64,000 bases of DNA from Blattamonas nauphoetae (lineage: Eukaryota > Preaxostyla > Oxymonadida): contig JARBJD010000042.1 in the NCBI GenBank assembly GCA_033064195.1, forward strand, positions 290,090 through 354,089, in the 5' to 3' direction. Positions 44,408-56,229 of the stretch are shown here, one piece after another (position 1 is the stretch's first letter; the number at the start of each line of letters is the position of its first letter). The notes beneath the pieces were generated by a model. It worked only from the letters and a program-made list of their open reading frames with translations, made no database searches and was not told where the DNA came from. The position numbers were made by a program, and so were the translations under genes.

Positions 44408-46727
44408 TTATTGGAAAAGAAGGATGGAATGGGGATTCTTGTGGAACATGAATCCTCCAACATCGCCAGTCGTCTCATCGCAGATCTGAGCCGTCCCATC
44501 CTTTCTGATTTTCAGAGTATCTCTGCACTGTGTCCGACTCTCATTCATCCGCTGTCGCTTTGTGGAAGGATAAAGCGGATTGAACGGGTTGGACGGAAGT
44601 AAGAACGAAGTGGCGGTTGTGTTCATCGTCCCGGAATTCGTCGTCGACAGCATCAGAAGCTCATGTGCCTTGTCATCCCAATCATTATCCGACTCAAATG
44701 GCCTCTCCCCACTCATCGTGCTCACACTCTGCAGCGGCGACTTTCCCTCGCCCCTTCCGGGATTGGGGGCGAGTGAGGCTCGGTACGATTGATACGCCGA
44801 GGTTGCTTTGGGCGAGCGCAGACTCTCGACTGGCGGTGAACGCAGCATCTTCTCCGACACTTCTTCTAAAACGATGGCGTGCTCTTGCGTTTGCTCTTCG
44901 TCGTCGGCTGTGGGGAAGAGAATGGTGGAGCGGGAGTTTGTGATTTTCTTGCTGCGGCGTTCGACTTCGTGTTTTGGAAGACCGGTGATTCGAGACAGCT
45001 GTTCCGTTTCTTCGTGGTCTTCGAAATTCATCGATCCGTGACGAAGATTCTGGGTCGCCATTCCGATCGATAACCGCTTTCGTGATTTCTCCTCTACTGG
45101 CTTCAAAAATGACGGTCTTGGACTTATAACGGCTGAAGAACCCATGCTTTCAGGAGCAGACGAAGAACTGATGACCACTTGTGGGGAAGTATCGAAAAGA
45201 TCGTCCGGATCTTGGTCGACAGTGACAGTGAATATTGATTGCTGTGGTGGTTTTGAAAAATTGCGAGGGAGTGTCTGACTCTTTCTAAGACTTTCTTTCA
45301 TCTCTCTTTTGTCTCTTTGACGGTCCCATTTGTCTTTTCTTCGTCTGATCAATTTCCCGCCGTCCCATTCTGGCAAAACACGCGGGTGAAAGGTTTGATC
45401 AACAGAGAATGACGAAAAGAGTGGAGGGTCGTCGTTCATCATGAACGGGCGGGATCTTTCTCTCTCCACAATTGCGTCAATCAGCCTCAATTCGCTTGTG
45501 TCTGTTCCGCGGGTCATAGTCTCGATTCCTGTTTGTTGGAGAGCTTCAGCAGCTGCGATGTTCCGATCCCAATCCTTCTTCGATAGACCGAAGTGAGAGA
45601 TGGAACGACGTCCACCGGATTGGGTCACAGAATATGTGCGAGGGATATCAGCTGATGCACGAAGAGTTGAATTTGCTTGGAAATGCTGGTTTGTCGTTTC
45701 GAAGCGAGTGTCTGTTGTATCCATTGAAGACATCGAGCGTCGAACTGGGTTTTCGCGAATTTTCATATCGCCTGTTCTGGAGCGATAATTCTGTGAAGTG
45801 AGTGGATGTTCCATTGCCGAGATCGCGCGTTGAGTGACAAACGATTCTGGAAGGTCCGTTTTAGGGAGAAAAACATGAGAATTTGACTGAGAAATAGTTT
45901 CATGTGTTCGGAGTGTAGCGAGGAGGCTTTCTTGGCGGTCTCTTTTCCTCCGATCATGCAATCCTGTGCTGGTCAACTTGCTCCTTCCGTTGATTGAGTC
46001 TGCATCATTTTGTTCACCAAAATTTCTTGGATATTCAGATTTTCCCGCTGATATTTGTTGTCCTTTCGGCCCTGTGATGGAGGTAGACGTGGCGGTGCGT
46101 CGTTGATGGATGAGATCTTTCTGAGAGACAATCTTTGGTTCTTTTGAGTATTTCCCATCTGAAGTCTGGTCATAGCTTAAAACACGTTCTTGGCGATAGT
46201 AGGGCCATTCTGACGATCCGGCTTGGAAGAGGTGACGATATGAAAAGGAAAAATGATACGGTGAAGCTCATCCGGTTTAGTAAGAGTTGGAAGTGTATGA
46301 TTTTGTTTGGAAGTGTCAATATACGAGGAAGAAGATTTGGAATATCGAATTGAGGTGGTGTATGGCGTGAAAGAATTGGAGTAAAACTCCTGTGAGTGAA
46401 AATAGTTGAAAAATGGAATGATAACAGAATCATTGGGGTCAAGAATTACAGACTGATTTATACGGGGGATAATCGGTGGAATAAAAAGCTGAACGAGTTG
46501 GTATAGATTCTACAATAAGGAGAAAAATGGAGTGAGAAGTTGGAAAATGGATATGATGAAAGGGCACGAATAATCATGAATGAAAAAATGAGTACACACG
46601 GGCAGTCATTAATGGATGAAAAATATGGAGATGAGTGCCGTTCTGTAGTGAGGAAAAAAAAGATCTTGGTTGAGATGGTCTGATCCAGGTACCATTCACA
46701 AATGTGATCTTCTCGATGATTTTTCAC
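44408..46727 (-). CDS. Long disordered protein, unknown role
   Basis: Start MKNHREDHICEWYLDQ at 46727. Introns 46510-46599 (90 nt), 46390-46463 (74 nt) and a 38-nt one (gtatcatt to cttccaag) leave 2118 nt, giving 705 aa. The exons join as NDCPIYTNSF, HRLSPEFYSNSF and DELHPGSSEWPYY. The middle and C-terminal parts are rich in Ser, Arg and Glu, with many predicted phosphosites. Short ordered motifs include FGLSKKDWDRNIAAAEAL and IRRRKDKWDRQRDKREMK. The C-terminus ends GGFMFHKNPHSILLF. No homology recognised. The consistent splicing and length argue for a real gene. Confidence 0.6.
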
Positions 46728-46895
46728 CTAATTACACGTGGGTGTTCCAGAGACTATTCGAGGATGTCTCGATAACGACAAGTATTTATGAAACAAATGT
46801 GTGGCTCAGACTCCACAATAAACAGTGGATGCTCTAGTAAAACGAAGAAAAATTAAAGAACAAAAGAGTATTTGGTGCAATGAGGGGAGTTGTCA

Positions 46896-47195
46896 TCAGA
46901 ACTTGTTTTGCGTTGCGAGTTTCTCCTGTTCAATTTTGTTTTTTGCTTCCTGGAACAAATCCTCATGAAATTCGTGGACATGGTCAAAGAAAGCGGATAG
47001 TTTGGTGAGTCTCCAGCAAAGAGGACAATCAAGCATCCGGCATCGTTTGACAGTGTATTCTGTATGTTCTTGAAGGAGGTGTTGCATCAAATTCTTGCGT
47101 AGGGGTGTTCTGAAGCAGAATGGGCAATGGGTTGGCTCGTTTGCTGGAAGTGGCTTTCCAGTGGAATCTTCAAAAGTTGGTTCGTCTTCCTCCAT
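46896..47195 (-). CDS. Small C2H2-type zinc-finger protein
   Basis: A 99-aa single-exon protein. Two zinc-binding units are visible: CPFCFRTPLRKNLMQHLLQEH near residues 24-44 and CPLCWRLTKLSAFFDHVHEFH near 57-77. In each, C-x2-C is followed by two His with about 12-residue spacing, so each fits a C2H2 finger. A charged helix ends the protein. The fingers lack the linker of DNA-binding tandem fingers, so RNA or protein binding is as likely. The start at 47195 is the first ATG. It is divergent from the coiled-coil gene at 47349 with about 150 bp between them, probably a shared promoter. Confidence 0.65.
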   Translation of the reverse strand: MEEDEPTFEDSTGKPLPANEPTHCPFCFRTPLRKNLMQHLLQEHTEYTVKRCRMLDCPLCWRLTKLSAFFDHVHEFHEDLFQEAKNKIEQEKLATQNKF

Positions 47196-47348
47196 GGAAA
47201 ATGAAACGTGTTCATCCCTTTGTTTTTTTCACCCTTCAAAAACACTAAGAGTTATCTTGATATCTCTCTCATTCTCGGACCCTACCTTTTCATCATCTCA
47301 TCCTTTTAAACTATATGTACTCAACTGGACGTTCATCACATTTTTCAC

Positions 47349-48947
47349 ATGATCCCATTCAACAGTCAGAAAGTCTCGTTCTATGATCTCTTTCACTCGA
47401 TAATCCTGTTCTAGATGTTGTATCTGCTATTCACCGCATGCAAAACCGAATTCAACAACAGGAAGAAGAAATTGTCTGATATTTCCGACATCGTTAATTT
47501 TCGTTCAGCTCCAAAAATCGAGAGATATTGAACAATTGCAGCAATATCTGTCATCTGCTAACGATCAAATTCGATTCCTAGAACAGAAAATGTCCAATAT
47601 TGAAAAGGGTCTGATCTTTCATCACAAAGATTTCAAGCTCGGTATAGACGCAGATTTCCAGTATCAACAAGCGCAACAAGCAAATAGGGTCATATGTGAT
47701 CTTCAACTTCAGATTCAAGCATCCCAGGACAAGATTAGAATGGTATATCTCACATTTTTTCAAATCGACAGAAAGATCACGATGTGGAGACCTTGAAAAA
47801 TGATATAGTCACCTACAAACAACAAAATGAACAGATCCCAATTCTTAATGTTTGTTCGTCCCATTTTCTAATCTTTTTATGAACCCAGTCACGGATAGCA
47901 TCGCTCGAACTTCAACTCGAAGAAGAGCAGCATTTCACTCAAACCATCAAATCAAAATACGAAAAAGTCGGCCTTTTTTCCCTCATAAATCCCCTTTAGC
48001 TCTCTTCAGCTCATAATGTCCTCCTCAAGACCAACCAAAGCCTCCTCTCATCTGTCGTCGCCGGCACGTCCTCCCAACACCTCCCATCAACCTCCAACAA
48101 ACCCACCCAACGCCCAAAATCCAGCAGAGACGATCTGCGGTCAAAGGAGAAGCGAACCACGGCACGTGGGACAGTTGTGGAATCTGTGAATTCCCATGGC
48201 GTGATCCTTGTCGACCCATCAGCCGATATCTCACGACGAGCCAATCCGTCCGATTCGTCTTCCCATCACCTCAAAACAACAGAACACCCGCGACGGGAAT
48301 ATGGGAAGGTTGTTCAGGCAATTCCTGACGATCCACCGATGCCACTGAAGAACCAATTTGGTTCGAGAAACAGGCTGGGTGGGGAGGAACACTGCGATGA
48401 GTGCGGAGGAGTGAAGAAGGAATGGGGAGAACAGAAAACTGACGATTTGTCTGATTCTGACTCGTTTGCCGACTCAATTTCCGAGTTGAACGAACGTCGA
48501 CTTCGATCGGGCAAGAAAAAACCACAATCATCTGCGAAAACACGGCCTCGTGCGAAGACAGCACGCAAGCCACTCAACCGATCGGCTGTTTCGGTGAGTC
48601 ATTCGGTGACGGAACGGTTGTATCTGTCGCCACTTGAAAAGGACAAGTTTCCTGCGAACCCAGAACAATATTCGTTCACTGCGAGGGCAGCCAGGAGGTC
48701 GTTCACGAATGTTGTGTCATCATTGGCGAGTGAGCTGGATGAACTGTTGGCAGATCAGAAGAGACTGCAGAAAAAACTACGGGATAGCTCGAATGGGAAG
48801 GGCGAAGAACACCCCGCCGTGATCGCCGATCAATTGGACAATGTGACTCAGAGGATAGAAAGGAAAGTGGAACAGATAAGGTCATTGGATGAGTACAACA
48901 CCCGTGTTGTGGAGAAGGAAAAACCGAACAAGAAAACGAAAAAATGA
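47349..48947 (+). CDS. Coiled-coil protein with disordered middle, unknown role
   Basis: Six exons (introns 50, 35, 29, 39 and 33 nt) sum to 1413 nt, giving 470 aa. The start MIPFN is joined by the first intron to VVSAIHRMQNRIQQQEEEI. An N-terminal coiled coil of about 160 residues follows (LQKSRDIEQLQQYLSS, IRFLEQKMSNIEKGL, IASLELQLEEEQHF). The middle is Ser/Arg/Asp-rich with a small CDECG motif. A C-terminal coiled coil ends the protein (SSLASELDELLADQKRLQKKL, VTQRIERKVEQIRSL) before a basic tail. This could be a centrosomal or basal-body type protein, which is inference from architecture. Confidence 0.7.
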
Positions 48948-49256
48948 ACACATCTTCTTTTCATCTTATTTTGCCCATTTCTTCGTGAATTTCAATTTAT
49001 GAGACACTTTTCTTTGATCAATGTAAAATATAGATAAGGGGGATCAATAGATCTGCTGTTTGTCATTATTCATTCTTCCTTGGTGAGCTTGAGTTGTTTT
49101 TTTCCTCTCCTCTTCAAAATCGACCCTTATCTCAAATAGTAACACTACCTTCTTAACCTGATTGTACTGTGTCTCTATATTCATTTAAACGAATCTAAAC
49201 ACCTGAACTCGTGTGGAGTGTGAACAGAAACTATTCAGAAACAGAGAACACTGAAG
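48948..49256. other. Convergent 3' spacer
   Basis: A 309-bp AT-rich spacer holding the 3' ends of a plus-strand and a minus-strand gene. No feature seen. Confidence 0.5.
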
Positions 49257-50163
49257 TTAGTACGACACATATGGAAGTCGTCCATGCTTTTCCCATGAGC
49301 GCATATTCATCCCCGGAATGTTTCCCATATTTGCACATCCGGTGATCTGGCAGGTATGCCCCCATTTAGCTGTGCATTCGGCAACTTTCCCACTTCCAAT
49401 GTACACACCGATGTGCCCGCTCATCCACACTGCTTCACCATTCACTATATTCCTCCAATCGGCAGAGATTTGCTTGCATCCACGGAACATGGTATCGCAC
49501 CCGTAATCTGGGACACCGTTCGAGTTGTAAACAGCGCCGCCCATTTTGTGGTTAAGGTCGCCACGGAAGCCCCATAAAGTGCCCTTTATCATCCCCACGC
49601 AGTCAAATCCGAAGTACCCTTTGCCTACAAACGAGCGGAGTTGCTTCACATAGTCTGCTTTGTAGCGTTCCGGGTATTGCTTGACTTTTGCGTTGATAAT
49701 ATCATTGGTGATGACAGCACCGTACGTGCCCCACATGTAGGAGGTTTTGTAGTTGAGGCAGATGCCCGTGCACATCATAACGAAATTGACAGAATTCATC
49801 ATTGTTGCTTGATACAGACTATGGTTGGATCTATTATTGAATGGATGTCTGAAGAAGAGATCCTCCCAACAAATGTGATCGTCTCGTCGGTGTTCTCGAT
49901 GATATGTAGGAGCATTTCTTTTGATGCACCTGTAGTCAGACACAATGATTATGGGTGGAGTTTGGACTGTCATGACAGTTTTGGTCCACAGTTGTGAAAC
50001 GAAGCCTCCACGTGCGCACGTGGAAGATCCCTCGCATGATGTGAAACGCTTTCTTTTCTTGCCTCGAATTCTCAGCTGTCAACAGAACGTGAAAATGAAC
50101 CAACACTGAATGAGCAAAATACACAAAAAAAGCGAACAGAACAATTATAAATCTAATCTTCAT
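49257..50163 (-). CDS. NlpC/P60 cysteine peptidase with spliced signal peptide
   Basis: Family members cleave peptide bonds in bacterial cell-wall peptidoglycan. The C-terminal 180 residues, from MMNSVNFVMMCTGICLNY at 49802, are a complete NlpC/P60 domain: catalytic Cys in FGFDCVGMIKGTLWGF, GGAVYNSNGVPDYG, catalytic His in WMSGHIGVYIGSGKVAECT and the terminal HGRLPYVSY. I recall very similar proteins, starting MNSV, from gut Firmicutes. The frame continues upstream to 50075, where a 31-nt GT-AG intron (50076-50106) joins it to MKIRFIIVLFAFFVYFAHS, a signal peptide starting at 50163. Exons sum to 876 nt, giving 291 aa. The first codons overlap the end of the SND3-like gene on the same strand by 11 nt. 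Likely secreted or phagosomal. Confidence 0.82.
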
Positions 50164-50873
50164 GTGTTTCCGTTCGAGACCGCTGTGGTTCCTTCATTGG
50201 GGGTGCTTCTTCCGCTGTGACTGGCTTTTCTTCATTCTTGCCTTTGTCGCCAGGGGAAGCAACTGTGGTCTCTTTGTTGACCACCGTGCTGACTTTGTCA
50301 AGAATTTTCTTCAGCAGTCTTGTGAAGAAATCTTCTGCGAATGGTCTTGGTTTCTTGATGCCCATAAAGTACTCTTGAACGATATCGTCCATGAGAAACT
50401 TAACCACAGTCGTCACAATCTGAACACAGATGCCGGAGATTTGCCGTCCGAGGTAGAAAAACAGAAAGGGAAGGATCATTGAGGTGAAGGTTTTCTTGAA
50501 TTGTGATTGAGCATAGCTGGTGTCGTACTGTCTCAAAGATAGATATTCATCCGGCTTTGGAGTAGGCAAAGGAATATTCACATCTTCGAAGATCCTAAGG
50601 AAATTAAGGACAAAGTGTTGGTGAGGATAGAATGACTGACTTTTCAATTTGTGGAGGGAGACGTGCGTCTCGTTTCAAAATGTTCTTATTTGTGTCATCT
50701 TTTTCTGCTGCTTTACGTTCAATGGACTTGTACACGTATGCAATCGCAGCTCGAAGTAGAAGGAACGTGATGACGATGAAGGTCATTTTTGGAGGTGTAT
50801 TTAGGTTGTAAGAAGGGACCACGGTGTACTTCATGACCGGGGAGAGGACAAAATTGAACACCACTGTGGCCAT
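50153..50873 (-). CDS. SND3/PHO88-like ER membrane protein
   Basis: Two exons (46-nt intron gtcagtca to ttccttag) sum to 675 nt, giving 224 aa. In yeast PHO88/SND3 is an ER membrane protein of the SRP-independent targeting pathway. The pattern matches: an N-terminal hydrophobic helix (MATVVFNFVLSPVMKY), a second helix (MTFIVITFLLLRAAIAYVY), a cytoplasmic KDDTNKN-type segment and the motif LRQYDTSYAQSQFKK. A long hydrophobic segment (MILPFLFFYLGRQISGICVQI) and KKPRPFAEDFF follow, then a charged Lys/Glu/Pro tail. The start at 50873 is preferred over upstream frames at 51039 and 51058, which do not splice in phase. Its stop codon lies inside the first exon of the NlpC/P60 gene. Confidence 0.6.
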
Positions 50874-51101
50874 GACGAGGAGAATGCAAGGATGACAAAA
50901 TGATGGGAGGATCTGACCATTGTGAGGTGAGCTCGGGTCTCTTTTCGTCGGTCATATATTCTAAGGCAGGCTTGATCACTTCGGGGAACATCAACACGGT
51001 CACAGTTCGAGACTTCCAGTCCGGACGAATTCGCAACAAAACATTTTTCTAAACTCAAGAATGGGTCTCAGATCACTTTTACATCTTCTTTACCATAGAA
51101 A

Positions 51102-54100
51102 ATGCTTCTACAACAACTAGTGTTTCTATCACTCATTTGGACTTCAGTCCGCTCAAGTTTGGATACCATTAAATCCTCTTCGTGGCTCTCCCTCGAAGAC
51201 AAACTCACTCTTAATTCTAAATCGACTCGAAACCAGGAAACCAAAGCGAATAGCCTCCTTTTATCAGCCGACACCTTCCATGGAAGCAATATCGAATTGT
51301 TTTCACATTCGCTAGCGATAACTGGCCAAAACACGATGATTGTTCATTCGTCAATCATGATGAACTCTCACTCGAACACGAAAATGAACTTCGCCCGACC
51401 TACAGCCTCACCAGAATCATCGTTCATTTTTATGCTGTGCAACATGACGTTTTCACTGGATTCAATGAAGATAAATCTTGGAAACGAGGCTGTCCAATCA
51501 ACCCACATCGAATCTGAGGATGGCAGAGAACAAAACCGATGGACATCAGTTTACTGTGCATCTGCAGAAGATTCTACTATTCTTCTTTCAGATTGCGACT
51601 TAATCACAGCTGCGAGCGACTCTCTATTAATCATTCGTTCATCGTTGGGAAATGATGATTCGGCCTCGTCACTCTCAATCACGAGTTGCCGGATCGATTC
51701 CACGAGTGGGACGTTTGGCTCGTTCACAAAGATGGAAGTCGCGCCTCATACCTCGTTGTGGACGGATGTTCAGATTTCGGGACTTTTGCTGGACTCTGTT
51801 GAATCGATGAGCACAACAGGGCTTGCCTCGTCGATGGGATCGAATAGCTACGGAATGTCGTTGGACACAAGTCTGATTTCGTGCTCGTTGACAAACATCA
51901 CATCGAAAAAGGAAATCCACCAAAACTCGTTGCCTTGGTCATCGCTCACTCAACGCGTTGTTGGTTCGTCATTCGAAGAATCAGACAACACACTGTACGG
52001 GACGGCCATCGTCGAACTTGGCGATTCCCAGACCTTCCTTGGTTTGAACACAACACTGAACCAATGTGTGAACAACGATGCACCAGAACCAGAGCCCACA
52101 GAAGTTGTTTATACAAACACATACGACGCAACGACCACTGCTGGCGCACTCAGACCACCAGCAACAATGAAATCAATCAAGTTACTAACGTGCACCTTCA
52201 AATCTGTAAAACCGGAAAGCCAGTTTTACGTAATTTTCGTCTCCGAGTTCAACGGAGTGATCACGTACGTCGATTGTTCTTTCGATGTTGAACTGAAGAC
52301 CAATTACCAAATCCAATCTTTGATCCAGTCTGTAAAAGGAATCTCGAGCCGTTTTGTTGTGGAAGGTTGCACTTTTAAGGTAACTGCAGATCGTGACACT
52401 GGACTAGGAATGTATACCCTCCGAAATGACCACAGTATGGACGTCACCATCACCGACACGATTTTCACAACGAAGAATGAAACCTCTTACTCTGGGCAGG
52501 CAGCACTTTCCACACCAAACTCTAATTCCCCTGTCCAAATCGCTGGATGCACTTTTCTTCGTCAGAACTACACTGGCCAGGGAGGAGCTCTGATGCTCGA
52601 GTACACTCTCATACACATGTTCGATACCCTTTTCGAGGGCTGCTGTAGCGGCAATTCTGGAGGGGCACTCCGAGCAAGCGCATCTGCCCTGTACTTTCAC
52701 CGCTGCAGATTCCGCAACAATTATGCGCGAAACCGCGGAGGTGTCATGCGTTTATCGTAGAACAGATATATCTTCTTTGAGGATTGCCATTTCGAGAACA
52801 ATACGGCAGCCGAAAACGGTCATTGGAGAGGCAATGACATCTTGGATTGGAGCAATCATCTGAAACCGTATTCCCCAGACACAGTGATTAGTTGTACGTC
52901 GACTTCAGCATCCAACAAAATCGGATATTACACATCAGTTTCGGCGAATGGAAACATTACAATTGAGGGCCTCTTGCTTCCAGACCCTTCGCAAGCAGCT
53001 CCAGCAACAAAACATGTTTTTGTGAGTGGATCTGGGTCGGACAAAGAGGGGGAAGTGGCGAAGACGGATTGTGTGAGCGAGAAACCGTGTTTGACGATTC
53101 CATTCGCAATCGGAATCCTGACGAAAACGACGGGCGGAGTGGTGGAGCTGGGCGAAGGGACATTCACCGACGAAGCGAGGACGATCACATCGTGGATCGA
53201 CATTGTTGGGAAGGGATGGCTGGTGAACAACACAGTGTATACGATCCTGGAACTGAAAGGAACAACAGTGAAAGAGGCAGGGAACGCAACAATCAGAGCA
53301 GTGTCATTGAAACCGGCGAAAGACTACACAGGAACTCTGCTCACTCTGGAGTCGACCACAGCGAAACTCCGCCTCTCGTTTGTGCGTTTGGAATGCATCT
53401 CAAACTATCGCACCACTCTGATCTCAGCCAGCGGAGGGAGTCTGACACTGAAGAAATGCGATTTCAACACCATTTCTCTCATCGACCAGCCAGCCATGAC
53501 AATCACAGGTGACACCCCACTGCACATGCTCTTTGTCTGGTTCACGTTCGTTTCCACCTCGTCAGCGATATGTCCCAGCTGTGTCGACTCGTCCAGCACG
53601 AACTACGTCAATTTCACAAACTGTGATTTTGTCCGATGTCGTTCGAGCAGTCCAGTCGGTGCTGTCAAACTGACAGGCGGCCAGACCACGTCGCAGTTCC
53701 TCTTCAATTACACATACTTCTCGAACAACACAGCAAATATGAATGCCAACGGAAGTGTGAATAACTCAGCGCTCACTCTCTACGGGAATGACCTCGCTTA
53801 CTCTGGACAATTCCACTCACAATCCAAAGTGGATGGAACATCCCGTTCAGACAGTCAATTCCCTCACATTCTGATCAACGAGACGTCAACTGAAGACATG
53901 TACCAGCCATCAATCACCTATTATCATTATGGTGTTGACATGGTACTCGGGAACCGATTGGAAGTTGGTTTCCCCATGGCCGCCTTTCCAGGGTTTCAAG
54001 AATGCATTGATCGAATCAGAACAGGCATCGCGCAACAGACTCAAGTCAGACTTGTCATCTCACCAACTCCATACATCGAAATCCCACCGTTGGTGATCGC

Positions 54101-56132
54101 CAACAAGTCAATCAGCTTCTACTCCCCTCCACTCGTCGCAAAGCAATATGACGCCCCACTTGTTATCGTCGAAACAGGAGCTTCTTTCCGCTTCTACTCA
54201 ATCAGACTTAATTTCACAGAAATCTACAAAGTCACTCCTTTCCATGCCAAATCAGATGCAAACCGACTCGAGTTCAATTCAGTTACGTTGTATCAGCACG
54301 TACTAACGATGGAGTGTCCACTCATCAAGCACGAGGGAGGACTTCTCTTTTTATACTCATTCACTTTTCAACCAGATCCATACTTCACCTTCATCGGCTG
54401 TTCAATGATCGAGTCGATGGAAGGAGAAATCCAAATGTATTACTCCCGTCTCAGCAACATTTCTTCAACTGTCAATGGCTCAATCGGCAACATTAAAGTC
54501 AAGAGGTTGTACATCAACCAAGGAACAATCGCGAATTGCACAGCTTTGAATGGTGGTGTCTTCTATACTGAATTGAGTGGGACCAGCTACCTTCAAGTCC
54601 GTCACGCAGCTGGCTCATTCACAGAAACGTTCTTCAACAATACCGCAGTTGGATCAGGCACGATGGAAAATCCAGAAGGGAAGGGTGGAGTGTTTTATGT
54701 CAAAGGAACCACAACCCACGCCAAACCATTTGATTTCAACTCAAATGCTTTTGATCCTGCCCGTTTTGAGCTGAATCGAGCAGGGAATGGAACAGATCTG
54801 TATCTGGAGAAGAAAATCGCAGCACATCCAACAGTCGCTGGTGACGCTATTTTGTCCGGCAGCTCGCTCAGCCCGCAATATCGAGTTGTGATCGAAGGTC
54901 TCGAATTTGAAGATGAATTAAAGTTGGATGCGATTAATTACAAACTTCGTTCGCCAGAAATCTCAGTGAATGGATCGTACAACGGAAGAGACACGCAGGA
55001 CTGCAAGTGGACATCGTCGTATTGCAAGACACTTGGTTACGGGATCACATTCCTCCACGAGCAGTACCAAAACAAGTCGTACATTCCATCGGTAATCCGA
55101 TTTGCTTACAACGAGACATACACAGAGAAAGCTGTTCAGATTTCGAAACAGATCGTTACAGTGGCTGGAGAGACAACGAAGAATCAAGCGATTTCAGAGG
55201 TCACTCGTTCACTGATCAAAATCGACCCAGATATCAAAGAAGGAGCCGTTCTGATCACCGTTCGGGACCAGGGAGCCATGACAATGACGAATTTGGACAT
55301 GATCCCGTTGGAAAAATGCTCGCTGATCTCGCTGGAAAGTGATGGAGAGTGGGTGGTGTTGGACAACGTGGGAATCATGGCGACGAGCACGAATACATAC
55401 CAATACAGTTTGATCAAAACAACAGCGAAGCCGATCACAATCAAGAACACTCTGTTCAACACATCGCTGGCAGATCAAGCGATCTTTGCTCAGCCACTGT
55501 TGAGTTTGCTCACAAACGCCGAGGCAGAGATCCTTCTGAACAACGTGACCTTCAAGAATCTGAAAATGGCAGAGAAGACAGACAAGATTCCGGTGACACC
55601 GATCATCAAGATCGAATCGAATGGAGCGATATCGTTCACCGACACAACATTTGACGAATGTGAATATTCGAGCACAGACAATGAAAAGATCTTCATTGCA
55701 GGATCGCGTCTTCACACTCAGATCAAGGCAGCACAATGGAAAAACTCGTTCTTACCCACACAGCTTCGACCTGAGCTGATGGGAACCGACGAGTCACTCG
55801 GGACGGATCACGAATGGTACACAGGGTCTCTGATGTATTATCTGGTGCCGCCTGTGACTCGCATCCTGCTGGACACAGGCGTGACTGAGACAAGCACCCA
55901 TCCGAACTGTGGGTCGTCTCGCTTCACTTGCTCGTCGCTGGATTCAGGATACAGCTGGGTCAATATTTTTGACATCATAGATCGTAACGGAAAAAGTTCG
56001 AGCGACATTTCGATTTTCAAATATCCTTTTCTCCTTCACACATTCACATTGTTTGCATTTCTAAATGGAGATTCCAGACGTTCTGATCTACAAGATCGTT
56101 CAGTCTCGGAATGTGGTCTGATCAAACCATAA
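51102..56132 (+). CDS. Giant parallel beta-helix surface protein with in-frame TAG
   Basis: A single frame of 1676 codons, interrupted once by TAG at 52758-52760. The N-terminus MLLQQLVFLSLIWTSVRS is a signal peptide. The body consists of repeated short beta strands with Asn/Gly turns and conserved Cys pairs, typical of right-handed parallel beta-helix (pectin-lyase-like) proteins: CRFRNNYARNRGGVM, FEDCHFENNTAA, FVSGSGSDKEGEVAKTDC with CLTIPFAI, NCDFVRCRSSSPVGA, NCTALNGGVFY and FTCSSLDSGYSW. Many NxT/S sites imply glycosylation. A hydrophobic stretch near the C-terminus (FLLHTFTLFAFL) may be an anchor. Adhesion or carbohydrate recognition is plausible but not shown. Confidence 0.75.
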
Positions 56133-56229
56133 TAGTGCGTTTTTGTCAATCTTTTCTGATTGTATCGTTTTTTTCGATTTCGCTGCTTGTGAAATATATC
56201 GTTGTCACGAATGAAGGAATTTTCTAGAA

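Noticed and set aside
44408-45976. Treating the long minus-strand frame as starting at 45976
   Set aside because: That codon is TTG, and the frame continues upstream through three clean introns to an ATG at 46727 with an exon sum divisible by three.
50874-51058. Extra upstream exon of the SND3-like gene (segment VLMFPEVIKPALEYMTDEK)
   Set aside because: The donor gtcaga after this segment is out of phase with the MATVVF exon in every open frame, and the 224-aa model from 50873 already matches the family length.
52757-52768. A 9-nt GT-AG 'intron' (gtagaacag) that would remove the in-frame TAG
   Set aside because: Nine nucleotides is far below any known spliceosomal intron, and the shortest supported here is about 28 nt. 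The frame matches on both sides anyway.
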